A DNA stretch of 64,000 nt from JADYZU01 sp964540965 (GCA_964540965.1 CAZIOT010000001.1:310001-374000); one strand, 5' to 3'; shown: positions 52,365 to 61,799, counted from the stretch's first letter. Program-made: numbers and translations. The notes: a model not told the origin generated them from the letters alone.

Positions 52365-53422
52365 TGTCGCGGTTGTGGAGCCCGTTTGTCGCCGCCCTGC
52401 ACCCCTATGTGCCGGGCGAACAGCCGAAGGACCGGGTGTTCGTCAAGCTCAACACCAATGAAAACCCCTATGGCCCCTCGCCCCTCGCGGTCGAGGCGAT
52501 TGCCGCCGCGAATGGCGACGGGTTGCGGCTTTATCCCGATCCGCTGGCCCTGGGCCTGCGGGGGGCGATTGCCGGGCATTACGGCCTGACGCCGGCGCAT
52601 GTCTTTGTCGGCAACGGATCCGACGAGGTTCTGGGCCATGCCTTCAACGCCTTCTTCCGTGACCGCGGCCCGGTGCTGACCCCCGACATCACCTACAGCT
52701 TCTATCGCACCTGGGCCGGGCTTTACGGCATCCCGCTGCGCGAACTGCCGCTCGGCGCCGATTTCACGCTGGATCCGGGCGAGTATCGCGGCCCCTGCGG
52801 CGGCATCGTCATCGCCAATCCGAACGCGCCGACCGGGATCGCCCTGCCTTTGGCCGCGATCCGCGCCGTGCTGGCGGCAAATCCCGACGCCGTTGTCATC
52901 ATTGACGAGGCCTATGTCGATTTCGGCGCCGACAGCGCGGCCGGGCTGGTGGCCGATCACGACAACCTTCTGGTGGTGCAGACCTTTTCCAAATCGCGCA
53001 GCCTGGCCGGGCTGCGGGTCGGCTTTGCCCTTGGCCACCCCGACCTGATCGAGGCGCTGACCCGCGTCAAGGACAGCTTCAACACTTATCCGCTGGGCCG
53101 GCCGGCGCTGGCCGGGGCACAGGCCGCGTGGGAGGACCGCATCTGGTTCGACGACACCCGCCAGCGCGTGATGGCCGACCGCGACCGCATGACCAAGGGG
53201 CTGCGCGCGCAGGGATTTACCGTGCTGCCGTCGCAGGCGAATTTCGTTTTCGCCAGCCACGGGGTTGTGCCGGCAGAGGTGATCCTGTCCGGGCTGCGGG
53301 ACCGTGGCGTTCTGGTCCGGCATTTCCGGCAGGACCGGATCCGCAATTTCCTGCGCATCACCGTCGGCACCGCCGCGGATTGTGATCGGCTTCTGGCGGC
53401 AACGGCGGAAACCACCGGCTAA
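52364..53422 (+). CDS. histidinol-phosphate-type aminotransferase (PLP)
   Basis: 352 residues of the class II HisC group: KLNTNENPYGPSPLAVEAI, VFVGNGSDEVLGHAF, IANPNAPTGIALP, VIIDEAYVDFG and PLP lysine in TFSKSRSLAGLRVGFALG. It may be the histidine-pathway HisC or a paralogue for Phe/Tyr. It is the last gene of the nth-kinase-aminotransferase run. Confidence 0.9.
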   Translation: MSRLWSPFVAALHPYVPGEQPKDRVFVKLNTNENPYGPSPLAVEAIAAANGDGLRLYPDPLALGLRGAIAGHYGLTPAHVFVGNGSDEVLGHAFNAFFRDRGPVLTPDITYSFYRTWAGLYGIPLRELPLGADFTLDPGEYRGPCGGIVIANPNAPTGIALPLAAIRAVLAANPDAVVIIDEAYVDFGADSAAGLVADHDNLLVVQTFSKSRSLAGLRVGFALGHPDLIEALTRVKDSFNTYPLGRPALAGAQAAWEDRIWFDDTRQRVMADRDRMTKGLRAQGFTVLPSQANFVFASHGVVPAEVILSGLRDRGVLVRHFRQDRIRNFLRITVGTAADCDRLLAATAETTG

Positions 53423-53503
53423 GCGCGGCAATCGGCGCTTTGTGAAACCGCGGACCGGGTGTTAGCCTGACCGGAGTTTTCCAAAGACCTTGCAGGTATC
53501 AAT

Positions 53504-54304
53504 ATGACACGACCTATGCTTTCGCTGATCGCGGCCGCTTTGGCCTCTGCGACGCTTTCCGCGCCGCTTTTTGCGCAGGACACGGTGACGCCGGCGCCCG
53601 ACTCCACCGTCGCGCCCGACCCCGCCACGCCGCCGCCGGCGCCCGAAACCGTGCCGCCCCCTCCGCCACCCCCACCTCCGCCTCCGCCACCCCCGCCTCC
53701 TCCTCCGCCGATTGCGGTCTATGTCGCAGTGAACGGCACCACCACCGGCCCCTTCACGCGCGAGGAACTGGTCGCCAAAATCGGCGCGGGCGAGGTGACC
53801 GGCGAAACCTTTGTCTGGCAGGAAGGCATGTCCGACTGGCTGCCGGCGGCGCAGGTCGACACCGTTGCCGCGCTGATTTCCCCGGCCGTCGATCCGGACC
53901 CCGAACCGGCCACCGATCTGGCGCCTGCCGGCCTTGACCCCGCGACCTATCTGGTCGGCACCTGGAGCGCGGATGCCCCCTCGATCCCGGTCGAAGGGCT
54001 GGGCAATGGCGCGTTGCGCAGCCGCTGGACCTTTACCGCTCAGGGCCAGTTCACCATCGAGGGCCAGCTTGACCTGATCGCCAACGGCGTGCCGATGACG
54101 ATCATGCTGTCGGGCGGCGGCACCTATACGGCGCAGAAACTGTCCGAGACCAGCTTTGCGGTGATCCCGCAGGGCCAGATCACCTATACGGTCCCCGGCG
54201 TGAACCAGTCGCAGGAGCCCTTTGTCGAACCGATGAGCATCGTCGTTGTCGATCAGAACACGATGCGCGATGCCGAGGGGATGACGCTGACGCGGCTGCA
54301 GTGA
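53504..54304 (+). CDS. secreted polyproline plus GYF-domain protein
   Basis: 266 residues. Residues 1-25 are a Sec signal peptide (ending LFAQ). A Pro-rich linker then includes an unbroken run of 19 prolines (53654-53710). Next is a GYF_2 domain (IAVYVAVNGTTTGPFTREEL, then FVWQEGMSDWLPAAQ), followed by a beta-rich C-terminal domain of unknown type (LVGTWSADAPSIPVEGLG on). GYF domains bind proline-rich peptides, so intramolecular or polymeric binding is possible. Translation of the run would need EF-P. Confidence 0.85.
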   Translation: MTRPMLSLIAAALASATLSAPLFAQDTVTPAPDSTVAPDPATPPPAPETVPPPPPPPPPPPPPPPPPPPIAVYVAVNGTTTGPFTREELVAKIGAGEVTGETFVWQEGMSDWLPAAQVDTVAALISPAVDPDPEPATDLAPAGLDPATYLVGTWSADAPSIPVEGLGNGALRSRWTFTAQGQFTIEGQLDLIANGVPMTIMLSGGGTYTAQKLSETSFAVIPQGQITYTVPGVNQSQEPFVEPMSIVVVDQNTMRDAEGMTLTRLQ

Positions 54305-54329
54305 CCGGGGCGCGGTAGCCGCGTGGCGG

Positions 54330-54731
54330 CTACCGCAACTCTTTCCGGATGACCAGTTTCAGGCCGGACCACACCTCGGACACGGCGCAGACCTTGACGT
54401 CGACCAGGCCAAGGGGCAGGGCGATGGCGCGGATGCGGTCCTCGGTCAGTTCGGTCGGCACGCCCGACGCCTTTTTCGGCCAGGACACCCAGATCGCCCC
54501 GTCGCGGTCGATTCCGGCCATCAGCGCCGGCAGGCTGGCCCCGAGATTGGTGGCATCGCTGACAAACAGATGCACCAGCGCGGCGCCCGCCGGGGCCGAG
54601 GGCACGACCTGCGGCGCATCCTCGCCCAGCCAGCCGTCATAGCCCTGCGGCGGGTTCAGCACCGCGACCCGCAGGCCGGGGCGATAGCCCAGCTTCTTCC
54701 ACAAGGGGGTGCCGGAATAGCCGGCAGCCAT
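54330..54731 (-). CDS. DUF3052-like small protein
   Basis: 133 residues from ATG 54731: YSGTPLWKKLGYRPGLRVAVLNPP, LVHLFVSDATNLGASLPAL, WVSWPKKASGVPTELTEDRIRAIALPLGLVDVKVCAVSEVWSGLKLVIRK (in parts). The WPK/TE pattern is that of DUF3052. Its function is unknown. It overlaps the sulfotransferase stop by 1 bp, so they are co-translated. Confidence 0.8.
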   Translation of the reverse strand: MAAGYSGTPLWKKLGYRPGLRVAVLNPPQGYDGWLGEDAPQVVPSAPAGAALVHLFVSDATNLGASLPALMAGIDRDGAIWVSWPKKASGVPTELTEDRIRAIALPLGLVDVKVCAVSEVWSGLKLVIRKELR

Positions 54732-55549
54732 CAGTCGGCCAGCTTCTTGTGGATTTCGTCGAGGTCGATTTCGGCCTTGGGCATCTTGTTGGACGGATCG
54801 TCGAAGTCGTATTTGAACAGCTGGAAATCGCGCTTGTAGATTTCCCACATCAGATGACGCGACAGGTCGTCGAAATAATCCTCGACCGGATGGGCGCGGT
54901 CCGGGCCGTGCCCGGCGCTTTCGTTGAAGCGCGGGATCTTCTTGAGGTCGACCCTGTGCGGGGTCTTGACCCCCTTCAGCACCGCCGCCATGCCGTCGTT
55001 GAACTTCTCGGTCCAGAAGATCTGGTCATAGCGGCCGCCGTTGGCGATGAAGGTCGACACATGGCCGGCCATCGCCGACCAGTGGATGTCGGGGTCCATC
55101 GGCTTCTTGAAGCGGATGGTGTCGCGCGCGAACAAGAGGAAGCGGCGGAACGATTGTATCTGGTCGAACTGGAACCCGTCCTCGGGCTTGCCCACATCGA
55201 CCCCGTATTTCTGGATCAGCATCGGCACCAGGTTGCCGCGATAGCGGCGGCCGTTGCGCTGGATCCCGGCGATCTTGTCGAAGAAGGACGACAGGATCCG
55301 GGTGTAGGGGTTGCGCACACAGGTGAAAGTGCGCGACCTGTGCGCCTTCACGTTGGCCTCGATCAGCGGCTGGCTGCCGTCCTGTGCCCATTTGTGCAGG
55401 CCGGCGGTCGAATCGTGGATGTCGCCGTCAAAAAAGGTGCCATGGTCCGAATAGAACATGATCTGCCCGATGGTCGAGCAGGCGCATTTCGGCACCACGC
55501 GATAGACCATGCTTTCGCTTTCCGTCATCCAGGTGCCGGGAAACCCCAT
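54731..55549 (-). CDS. carbohydrate sulfotransferase-like protein (Sulfotransfer_2 type)
   Basis: 272 residues (ATG 55549; ATG 55528 is an alternative). It contains VPKCACSTIGQIMF as the PAPS 5'-phosphosulfate loop and CVRNPYTRILSSFFDKI as the 3'-phosphate site, as in chondroitin/HNK-1 sulfotransferases. It probably sulfates a surface or exported glycan. It is divergent from the GT14 glycosyltransferase at 55692, suggesting joint work on one polysaccharide. Confidence 0.85.
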   Translation of the reverse strand: MGFPGTWMTESESMVYRVVPKCACSTIGQIMFYSDHGTFFDGDIHDSTAGLHKWAQDGSQPLIEANVKAHRSRTFTCVRNPYTRILSSFFDKIAGIQRNGRRYRGNLVPMLIQKYGVDVGKPEDGFQFDQIQSFRRFLLFARDTIRFKKPMDPDIHWSAMAGHVSTFIANGGRYDQIFWTEKFNDGMAAVLKGVKTPHRVDLKKIPRFNESAGHGPDRAHPVEDYFDDLSRHLMWEIYKRDFQLFKYDFDDPSNKMPKAEIDLDEIHKKLAD

Positions 55550-55691
55550 CCGTCCTGCCCTTGTTCATTGTGCGGTGTCTTGCCGACCGTGCTTGCCACG
55601 GGGAAAAAAGCAAAGAAAGCCCGTTCATTCAACGGTTGTTCACGTTACAAGCCGTAGACAATCGAGCGCAAGTGACCAAACTGTTCAACAA

Positions 55692-57269
55692 ATGGCAAAA
55701 ATCGCCTTCATCCTTCTGTGTCACAAGGATCCCGACGCCATCGTGCAGCAGGCCACGCAGCTGACCGCGGCCGGCGACTGCATCGCGATCCATTTCGACG
55801 CCCGCGCCCCCGCCGACCAGTTCGAGCGGATCCGCGCCGGGCTGGCCGGCAACCCCAATGTCACCTATGCCCGCAAGCGGATCAAATGCGGCTGGGGCGC
55901 GTGGAGCCTGGTGCAGGCGACGCTTTACGCGGTCGAGGCGGCGGTGGCGGCCTTTCCGCGGGCAACGCATTTCTACATGGTCTCGGGCGATTGCATGGCG
56001 ATCAAGTCGGCGACCTATGCCCACGGCTTTCTGGATGCCGAAGATGTCGACTATATCGAAAGCTTCGATTTCTTCGAAAGCGACTGGATCAAGACCGGGA
56101 TCAAGGAAGAACGCCTGATCTATCGCCACTGGTTCAACGAACGCACCCAGAAGCGCCGCTTCTACTGGTCGTTCTGGACCCAGCGGCGGCTGGGGCTGAA
56201 ACGGGCGATCCCGGCCGACATCCAGGTGCAGATCGGTTCGCAATGGTGGTGCCTGCGCCGCCGCACGATCGAGGCGGTGCTGGAATTCACCCGCAAGCGC
56301 ACCGATGTGATGCGCTTTTTCCGCACGACCTGGATCCCGGACGAGACGTTTTTCCAGACCCTGGTGCGCCATCTGGTCGCCGACCGCGAAATCCGCACCC
56401 GGACGCTGACCTTCCTGATGTTCACCGACTATGGCATGCCGGTGACCTTCTGCAACGATCACTACGACCTGTTGCTAAGCCAGGACTACCTGTTCGCCCG
56501 CAAGATCAGCCCCGAGGCGAAAGAGCTTAAAAAGCGGCTTGGCCGCCTTTACACCTCGGGCCGGAACGATTTCCGCATCTCGAACGAAGGGCGGCGGCTG
56601 TTCCAGTTCCTGACCGGGCGCGGCCGCATCGGGCGGCGGTTCGCGCCGCGCTTCTGGGAAACCGACACTTCGGTCGGCCGCGAACGCGAGCTTTTGATCG
56701 TCGCCTGCAAGAAATGGCATGTGGCCAAGCGGCTGGTGGGCTCGATCAAGCACCACACCAACATTCCCGCCATCGACTATCTTTTCAACGAGGAATCGAC
56801 GCCGCTGCCCGATCTTGGGGGCATCCAGTCGACCCTGTCCAAGCGGCACCGCCACCGCCGGGCGCTGATGCGGATGCTGTTCGACTATTACGAAACCGAC
56901 CGGCTGCTGATCTGCCTCGACCCCTCGAACATCGACCTGATGCAGGATTTCTACTCGGACCGTTCGCGCACCAAGCTGCTGGAACTCGAATGCGAGTTTC
57001 CCGACGACTACCTGATCGGCCATGCCAAGCGCGTGGGTCTGGCCGGAGAGGAGACCACGCCCGAGACGCTTAAGCAGCTTCTGCCGACGATCCGCTATGA
57101 CGTGGTTTACGAAAGCGACCGTATCCGCGACGCGCATTTCCCGCTGCACTATCGCCTGCGGCAGTCGGCCAGCGCACGGGAAAACGCCGGGCCCCTTGCC
57201 GCTTTCCTGTCGGTGGGCGAGGATACCGCGCTGGGTGTCGCCGGGACGCCCTATCTGTTTGCGGACTGA
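55692..57269 (+). CDS. core-2/I-branching type glycosyltransferase (GT14) with extra C-terminal domain
   Basis: 525 residues from ATG 55692. The N-half (to about 300) follows the xylosyl/N-acetylglucosaminyltransferase pattern: AFILLCHKDPDAIVQQ, IHFDARAP, FYMVSGDCMAIKS, GSQWWCLRRRTIEAVLEF and TTWIPDETFFQTLV. The C-half (VGRERELLIVACKKWHVAKRL to the end) is a separate domain of the sort seen in Rhodobacterales relatives. The upstream DNA is A/T-richer and holds the divergent promoters. Confidence 0.85.
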   Translation: MAKIAFILLCHKDPDAIVQQATQLTAAGDCIAIHFDARAPADQFERIRAGLAGNPNVTYARKRIKCGWGAWSLVQATLYAVEAAVAAFPRATHFYMVSGDCMAIKSATYAHGFLDAEDVDYIESFDFFESDWIKTGIKEERLIYRHWFNERTQKRRFYWSFWTQRRLGLKRAIPADIQVQIGSQWWCLRRRTIEAVLEFTRKRTDVMRFFRTTWIPDETFFQTLVRHLVADREIRTRTLTFLMFTDYGMPVTFCNDHYDLLLSQDYLFARKISPEAKELKKRLGRLYTSGRNDFRISNEGRRLFQFLTGRGRIGRRFAPRFWETDTSVGRERELLIVACKKWHVAKRLVGSIKHHTNIPAIDYLFNEESTPLPDLGGIQSTLSKRHRHRRALMRMLFDYYETDRLLICLDPSNIDLMQDFYSDRSRTKLLELECEFPDDYLIGHAKRVGLAGEETTPETLKQLLPTIRYDVVYESDRIRDAHFPLHYRLRQSASARENAGPLAAFLSVGEDTALGVAGTPYLFAD

Positions 57270-57273
57270 GGCC

Positions 57274-57639
57274 ATGGACTATTCCTACGACCCGACCAAC
57301 ATCTTCGCCCGCATCCTGCGCGGCGAAATCCCCAACCGGACGGTGCTGGAAACCGACCACGCGCTGGCGTTCGAGGACATCCATCCAGAGGCGCCGGTGC
57401 ATGTGTTGGTGATCCCCAAGGGGCCATATGTCAGCCTTGACCATTTCGTCCGCGATGCCACGGCGGAAGAACAGCTTGGCTACTGGGCCGCGGTGTCCGC
57501 GGTCTGCGGCAAGCTGGGCCTGACCCAGGGTTTCCGCGCCATCGCCAACAGCCGCGACCACGGCCACCAAGAGGTGCCGCATTTCCACCTGCACCTTCTG
57601 GGCGGCCGCCCGCTGGGGCCGATGCTGACACGGATCTAG
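57274..57639 (+). CDS. HIT family protein
   Basis: 121 residues: NIFARILRGEIPNRTVLETD and the histidine triad HFHLHLLGGRPLG. It hydrolyses nucleotide-phosphoramidates such as AMP-NH2 (HinT type). It starts 4 bp after the GT14 gene; the longer frame is its shadow. Confidence 0.94.
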   Translation: MDYSYDPTNIFARILRGEIPNRTVLETDHALAFEDIHPEAPVHVLVIPKGPYVSLDHFVRDATAEEQLGYWAAVSAVCGKLGLTQGFRAIANSRDHGHQEVPHFHLHLLGGRPLGPMLTRI

Positions 57640-57668
57640 CCGCGGGGCAGGGACGTCTCGCCGGCCTA

Positions 57669-58169
57669 TCAGCCAAGTGTGGGCAGCAGCGCGTCCAGTT
57701 CCTCGAACTGTTTGGCATGGCCGCCGATGCTGCCCGAGGCATAGGCGGCATCCAGCGCCTCTTTCGTCGGGTAAAGGTCGGTCAGGACCAGCAGCGTCAT
57801 GCCGTCCTTTTCGGTCAGGGTCAGGGTGCTGATCGCGCCGTCGGGGCTTTCCTCGTTGGTCCAGACCAGCCGGGCATCGGGCACCACCTCAAGGTAGCGG
57901 CCGACAAAGGCCATCGGCTGGTCGAATTGCGGATGGCCAAAGACGAAGCGGTAGGTGCCGCCGGGGCGCACATCCGCCTCGCAAGAGATGAAGGTGATGC
58001 CAAAGGATTTCGGCGTCCACCAGCGCAACAACAGCTCGGGCGTGGTCCAGGCCTTGTACACCAGCCGCGCCGGTCCGGCGAAGGTCCGCGTGACCACCAG
58101 TTCGCGGTCGGACCGCCGGGTGACATCGGTATGGGGCCGGCCGGTCTTACCGGCCGCTGTCTTGTCCAT
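57669..58169 (-). CDS. SRPBCC/AHSA1 family protein
   Basis: 166 residues: ELVVTRTFAGPARLVYKAWTTPELLLRWWTP, then FVFGHPQFDQPMAFVGRYLEV, and a C-terminal SGSIGGHAKQFEELDALL. A START-like ligand-binding fold. It is co-expressed with the ArsR regulator upstream (overlap 23 bp), a common pairing of unknown ligand. Confidence 0.9.
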   Translation of the reverse strand: MDKTAAGKTGRPHTDVTRRSDRELVVTRTFAGPARLVYKAWTTPELLLRWWTPKSFGITFISCEADVRPGGTYRFVFGHPQFDQPMAFVGRYLEVVPDARLVWTNEESPDGAISTLTLTEKDGMTLLVLTDLYPTKEALDAAYASGSIGGHAKQFEELDALLPTLG

Positions 58170-58512
58170 GGTCGTTCTCCCTGAGTTTCAGTTCCTCGAC
58201 GATCCGGTCCAACTCGCTGAACCGCGCGCTCCACAGCCGGCGATATTCCTCGATCCAACCCGCCTCGTCGGCCAGCGCGCTTGCCCCCAGCCGGCAGGTC
58301 CGCACCCGCCCGACCTTTTCGGTGGCGACAAGCCCGGCGTTTTCCAGCACGCCGATGTGTTTCTTCATCCCCGTCAGCGTCATGCGGAACCGGGCGGCCA
58401 ACTGGCTGACCGAGGCGTCGCCGCGGCCAAGCTGCTCCAGCACGCCGCGGCGCGTGGCGTCCGACAGCGCGGCGAAAGAGGCATCGAAGCGGGCGGATAA
58501 TTGATGAACCAT
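58147..58512 (-). CDS. ArsR family regulator paired with AHSA1 protein
   Basis: 121 residues from ATG 58512: FAALSDATRRGVLEQLGRGD, MTLTGMKKHIGVLENAGLV (recognition helix) and EKVGRVRTCRLG. It has no Cys metal site. The start codon lies inside the palindrome TGAACCA-TT-TGGTTCA, so the protein likely represses its own operon. Confidence 0.9.
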   Translation of the reverse strand: MVHQLSARFDASFAALSDATRRGVLEQLGRGDASVSQLAARFRMTLTGMKKHIGVLENAGLVATEKVGRVRTCRLGASALADEAGWIEEYRRLWSARFSELDRIVEELKLRENDHGQDSGR

Positions 58513-58520
58513 TTGGTTCA
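58505..58520. promoter_or_regulatory. ArsR operator overlapping the start codon
   Basis: TGAACCA-TT-TGGTTCA, 7-bp perfect arms, covering the ATG of the ArsR gene. It contains AACC-N4-GGTT, as at 45183-45198. Confidence 0.7.
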
Positions 58521-58627
58521 GTATTGCAGAACAGGGCGCCCGCCGCAAGGGAGTGCCGCGGCGCCCTTGTCCCCCGCCTGCCGGCCGCGATATGCTGCAA
58601 CGGCAAGCCCAAGCCGAGAGTGATGCC

Positions 58628-58813
58628 ATGACGCTGCCCCCGCCCGAGACCAGGACCGTGCATTCGGCCCGCATCGCCTGCGACGGCGGCGAAGGCGCGC
58701 TGGGCCATCCGCGCGTCTGGCTGTCGATCCCGGCCGAGGCCGGTTTCATCGACTGCCCCTATTGCGACGCCCGTTTCGTGCTGGCCGAAGGCGCGGGCGC
58801 CCATTCGCATTGA
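58628..58813 (+). CDS. small zinc-finger protein (NDUFS6-like)
   Basis: 61 residues from ATG 58628: VHSARIACDGGEGALGHPRVWL, then GFIDCPYCDARFVL and a C-terminal HSH. The ligand set C-x8-H...CPYC matches the zf-CHCC domain of the complex I accessory subunit NDUFS6. It may be a respiratory complex I part. Confidence 0.85.
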   Translation: MTLPPPETRTVHSARIACDGGEGALGHPRVWLSIPAEAGFIDCPYCDARFVLAEGAGAHSH

Positions 58814-58916
58814 GGCGCGGCCGCCGGCCCGGCGCCGGCGCAACGCAATCTTAGGGCGGGCTTGCGCGGCACCGGCTTCGCCCGCAGACTGACCCGACCA
58901 CAGGAAGGGGGCCGCG

Positions 58917-61718
58917 ATGGGTTTCGGCAAGGGATGCCATCTGCATCTGATCGACGGTTCGGCCTTCATCTTTCGCGCCTATCACGCGCTGCCGCCCCTG
59001 ACGCGCAAGTCGGACGGGCTGCCGGTCGGTGCCGTCGCCGGGTTCTGCAACCTGGTCTGGGCCGAGATTTCCGGCCGCGGCAGCGATGCGCCGACCCATG
59101 CCGCGGTGATCTTCGATTACTCCGGCAAGACCTTTCGCAACGATCTTTATGACCAGTACAAGGCCAACCGCCCGCCCGCGCCCGAGGATCTGATCCCGCA
59201 ATTCCCGCTGACGCGCGAGGCGACCCGCGCCTTCAACCTGTCCTGCGAGGAAATGGACGGATTCGAGGCCGACGACCTGATCGCCACGCTGGCCCGGCAG
59301 GCGCGCGAGGCCGGCGGCCGGGTCACCATCGTCTCCTCGGACAAGGATCTGATGCAGCTTGTCGGCGGCGGGGTCGAGATGTTCGACCCGATCAAGCAAA
59401 AGCGCATCGACCGCGACGGCGTGATCGAGAAATTCGGCGTGCCGCCCGAACGGGTGGTCGATGTGCAAAGCCTTGCCGGCGATTCCGTCGACAACGTGCC
59501 CGGCGCGCCGGGCATCGGGCTCAAGACCGCGGCGCAACTGATCGAGGAATACGGCGACCTCGACACGCTTCTGGCCCGCGCGGGCGAGATCAAGCAGCCG
59601 AAACGGCGCGAGACGCTGACCGTCAACGCCGACCAGATCCGCCTGTCGCGGCAGCTGGTGACGCTGGATGACCGGGTGCCGCTGGACTTTACGCTCGACA
59701 GCCTGGAAATCCGCGATCCCGAACCCGAGGTGCTGTTCGATTTCCTTGCCCGGATGGAATTCCGCACCCTGCTCAAGCGGATCGCCGACAAGCTGGGCGT
59801 CGCCGCCCCGGCGCAGGTCAACGAGGTGCAGCAGAACGATTCGCCGGTGGTCGAGGATGCGCCCGAAGCGCCGCCCTTTGACCATGATGCCTATGAAGCG
59901 GTGACCGACCGCGCCGCGCTGGACCGCTGGGTCGCGGCGATCCGCGAGCGCGGCCATGTCGCCGTCGATACCGAGACGACCGGGCTGGACGAGATGCAGG
60001 CTGATCTTGTCGGCATCTCGCTGGCCGTCGAACCGGGGCGGGCCTGCTATATTCCGGTCGGCCATCGCGCCTCGGCCGGCGCCGACCTGTTCGGCGGCGC
60101 CGACTTGGCCCCCGGCCAGTTGCCACTGGACGAGGTGCTGGAGGTGCTGAAGCCGGTGCTCGAGGACGACAGCATCCTCAAGATCGGCCAGAACCTGAAA
60201 TACGACGCCAAGATCCTGTCCCGCTACGGGATCGAGGTCGCGCCGCATGACGACACGATGCTGATGTCCTATGCGATGAATTCCGGCCTGCACAACCATG
60301 GCATGGACGAGCTGGCGGAACGCTATCTGGGCCATATCCCCATTCCGATCAAGGAGTTGATCGGTTCGGGCAAGGCGCAGGTCACCTTCGACCGCGTGCC
60401 GCTGGACAAGGCGGTGCGCTATGCGGCCGAGGATGCCGATGTGACGCTGCGCCTGTGGCAGACCTTCCGCCGGCGGCTGCACACCGTGCAGGTGACCACC
60501 GTTTACGAGACACTGGAACGGCCGCTGGTGCCGGTGCTGAAACGGATGGAGATGACCGGCATCCGCGTCGACCGCGATACGCTGTCGCGGATGTCGAATG
60601 CCTTTGCGCAAAAGATGGCAGGGCTTGAGGCCGAGATCCACGAGCTTGCCGGCGGGCCGTTCAACGTCAATTCCCCGGCGCAGGTCGGCGAAATCCTGTT
60701 CGAACGGATGGGCCTGCCGGGCGGCACCCGCACCAAGACCGGGCAATGGTCGACCCCGGCAGATGTGCTCGAGGATCTGGCGACCGAGCACGATCTTGCA
60801 GGGCGGGTGCTGGATTACCGCCAGCTGCAAAAGCTGAAATCGACCTATACCGACGCGCTGCAGACCGCGATCAACCCCGATACCGGGCGGGTCCATACGT
60901 CCTATTCCATCTCGGGCGCGATCACCGGCCGCCTCGCCTCGACCGATCCCAACCTGCAGAACATCCCGGTCCGGACCGAGGAAGGGCGGCGGATTCGCGA
61001 GGCTTTCGTCGCCGGGCCGGGCAAGGTGCTGGTCTCGCTCGACTATTCCCAGATCGAACTCCGCATCCTTGCCCATATCGCCGGGATCGAGGCGCTGAAA
61101 CAGGCGTTCCGCGACGGGCGGGACATCCATGCCGCCACGGCGTCCGAGATGTTCAATGTGCCGCTTGACCAGATGACCCCCGACATCCGCCGGCAGGCCA
61201 AGGCGATCAATTTCGGCGTGATTTACGGCATCTCCGGCTTTGGACTTGCCCGCAACCTGCGGATTCCGCGCGATCAGGCGCAGGGTTTCATCGACCGCTA
61301 TTTCGAACGCTTCCCCGGCATCCGCGCCTATATGGACGCGACCATCGCCTTTGGCCGCGACAACGGTTTCGTGCAGACCCTGTTCGGCCGCCGCATCCAT
61401 ACGCCCGAGATCAATTCCAAGGGGCCTTCGGCCGGCTTTGCCCGCCGCGCCGCGATCAACGCGCCGATCCAGGGCAGTGCCGCCGACATCATCCGCCGGG
61501 CGATGATCCGCATGGACGCCGCCATCGCCCATCTGCCGGCACGGATGCTGCTGTCGGTGCATGACGAACTGCTGTTCGAGGTCGACACCGACGCCGCCCC
61601 GGACCTGATCCCGGTGGCGAAAGCGGTGATGGAGGGGGCGGCAGAGCCGGCGGTGAAACTGGACGTGCATCTTGCCGTCGAGGCCGGCCAGGGCGCCAGC
61701 TGGGCCGCGGCGCATTGA
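58917..61718 (+). CDS. polA: DNA polymerase I
   Basis: 933 residues with all three domains: a 5'-3' exonuclease (LIDGSAFIFRAYHALPPLTR to about residue 290; EEMDGFEADDL, SSDKDLMQLV), a 3'-5' exonuclease (HVAVDTETTGLDEM; KIGQNLKYDAKIL) and a polymerase (DPNLQNIPVRTEEGRRIREAF, SLDYSQIELRILAHIAG, RRQAKAINFGVIYG, LLSVHDELLFEV). Proofreading residues are present. The start ATG 58917 follows AGGAAGGGG and adds about eight residues to the usual N-terminus. Confidence 0.97.
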   Translation: MGFGKGCHLHLIDGSAFIFRAYHALPPLTRKSDGLPVGAVAGFCNLVWAEISGRGSDAPTHAAVIFDYSGKTFRNDLYDQYKANRPPAPEDLIPQFPLTREATRAFNLSCEEMDGFEADDLIATLARQAREAGGRVTIVSSDKDLMQLVGGGVEMFDPIKQKRIDRDGVIEKFGVPPERVVDVQSLAGDSVDNVPGAPGIGLKTAAQLIEEYGDLDTLLARAGEIKQPKRRETLTVNADQIRLSRQLVTLDDRVPLDFTLDSLEIRDPEPEVLFDFLARMEFRTLLKRIADKLGVAAPAQVNEVQQNDSPVVEDAPEAPPFDHDAYEAVTDRAALDRWVAAIRERGHVAVDTETTGLDEMQADLVGISLAVEPGRACYIPVGHRASAGADLFGGADLAPGQLPLDEVLEVLKPVLEDDSILKIGQNLKYDAKILSRYGIEVAPHDDTMLMSYAMNSGLHNHGMDELAERYLGHIPIPIKELIGSGKAQVTFDRVPLDKAVRYAAEDADVTLRLWQTFRRRLHTVQVTTVYETLERPLVPVLKRMEMTGIRVDRDTLSRMSNAFAQKMAGLEAEIHELAGGPFNVNSPAQVGEILFERMGLPGGTRTKTGQWSTPADVLEDLATEHDLAGRVLDYRQLQKLKSTYTDALQTAINPDTGRVHTSYSISGAITGRLASTDPNLQNIPVRTEEGRRIREAFVAGPGKVLVSLDYSQIELRILAHIAGIEALKQAFRDGRDIHAATASEMFNVPLDQMTPDIRRQAKAINFGVIYGISGFGLARNLRIPRDQAQGFIDRYFERFPGIRAYMDATIAFGRDNGFVQTLFGRRIHTPEINSKGPSAGFARRAAINAPIQGSAADIIRRAMIRMDAAIAHLPARMLLSVHDELLFEVDTDAAPDLIPVAKAVMEGAAEPAVKLDVHLAVEAGQGASWAAAH

Positions 61719-61799
61719 CCGACCCGGCGGAGTGCGCGTTCCGCGCACGAGTCCTTGCCTCGTCGTCGGCTTCGCCTCCTCCTCAGGTGCCTCCGGCGG

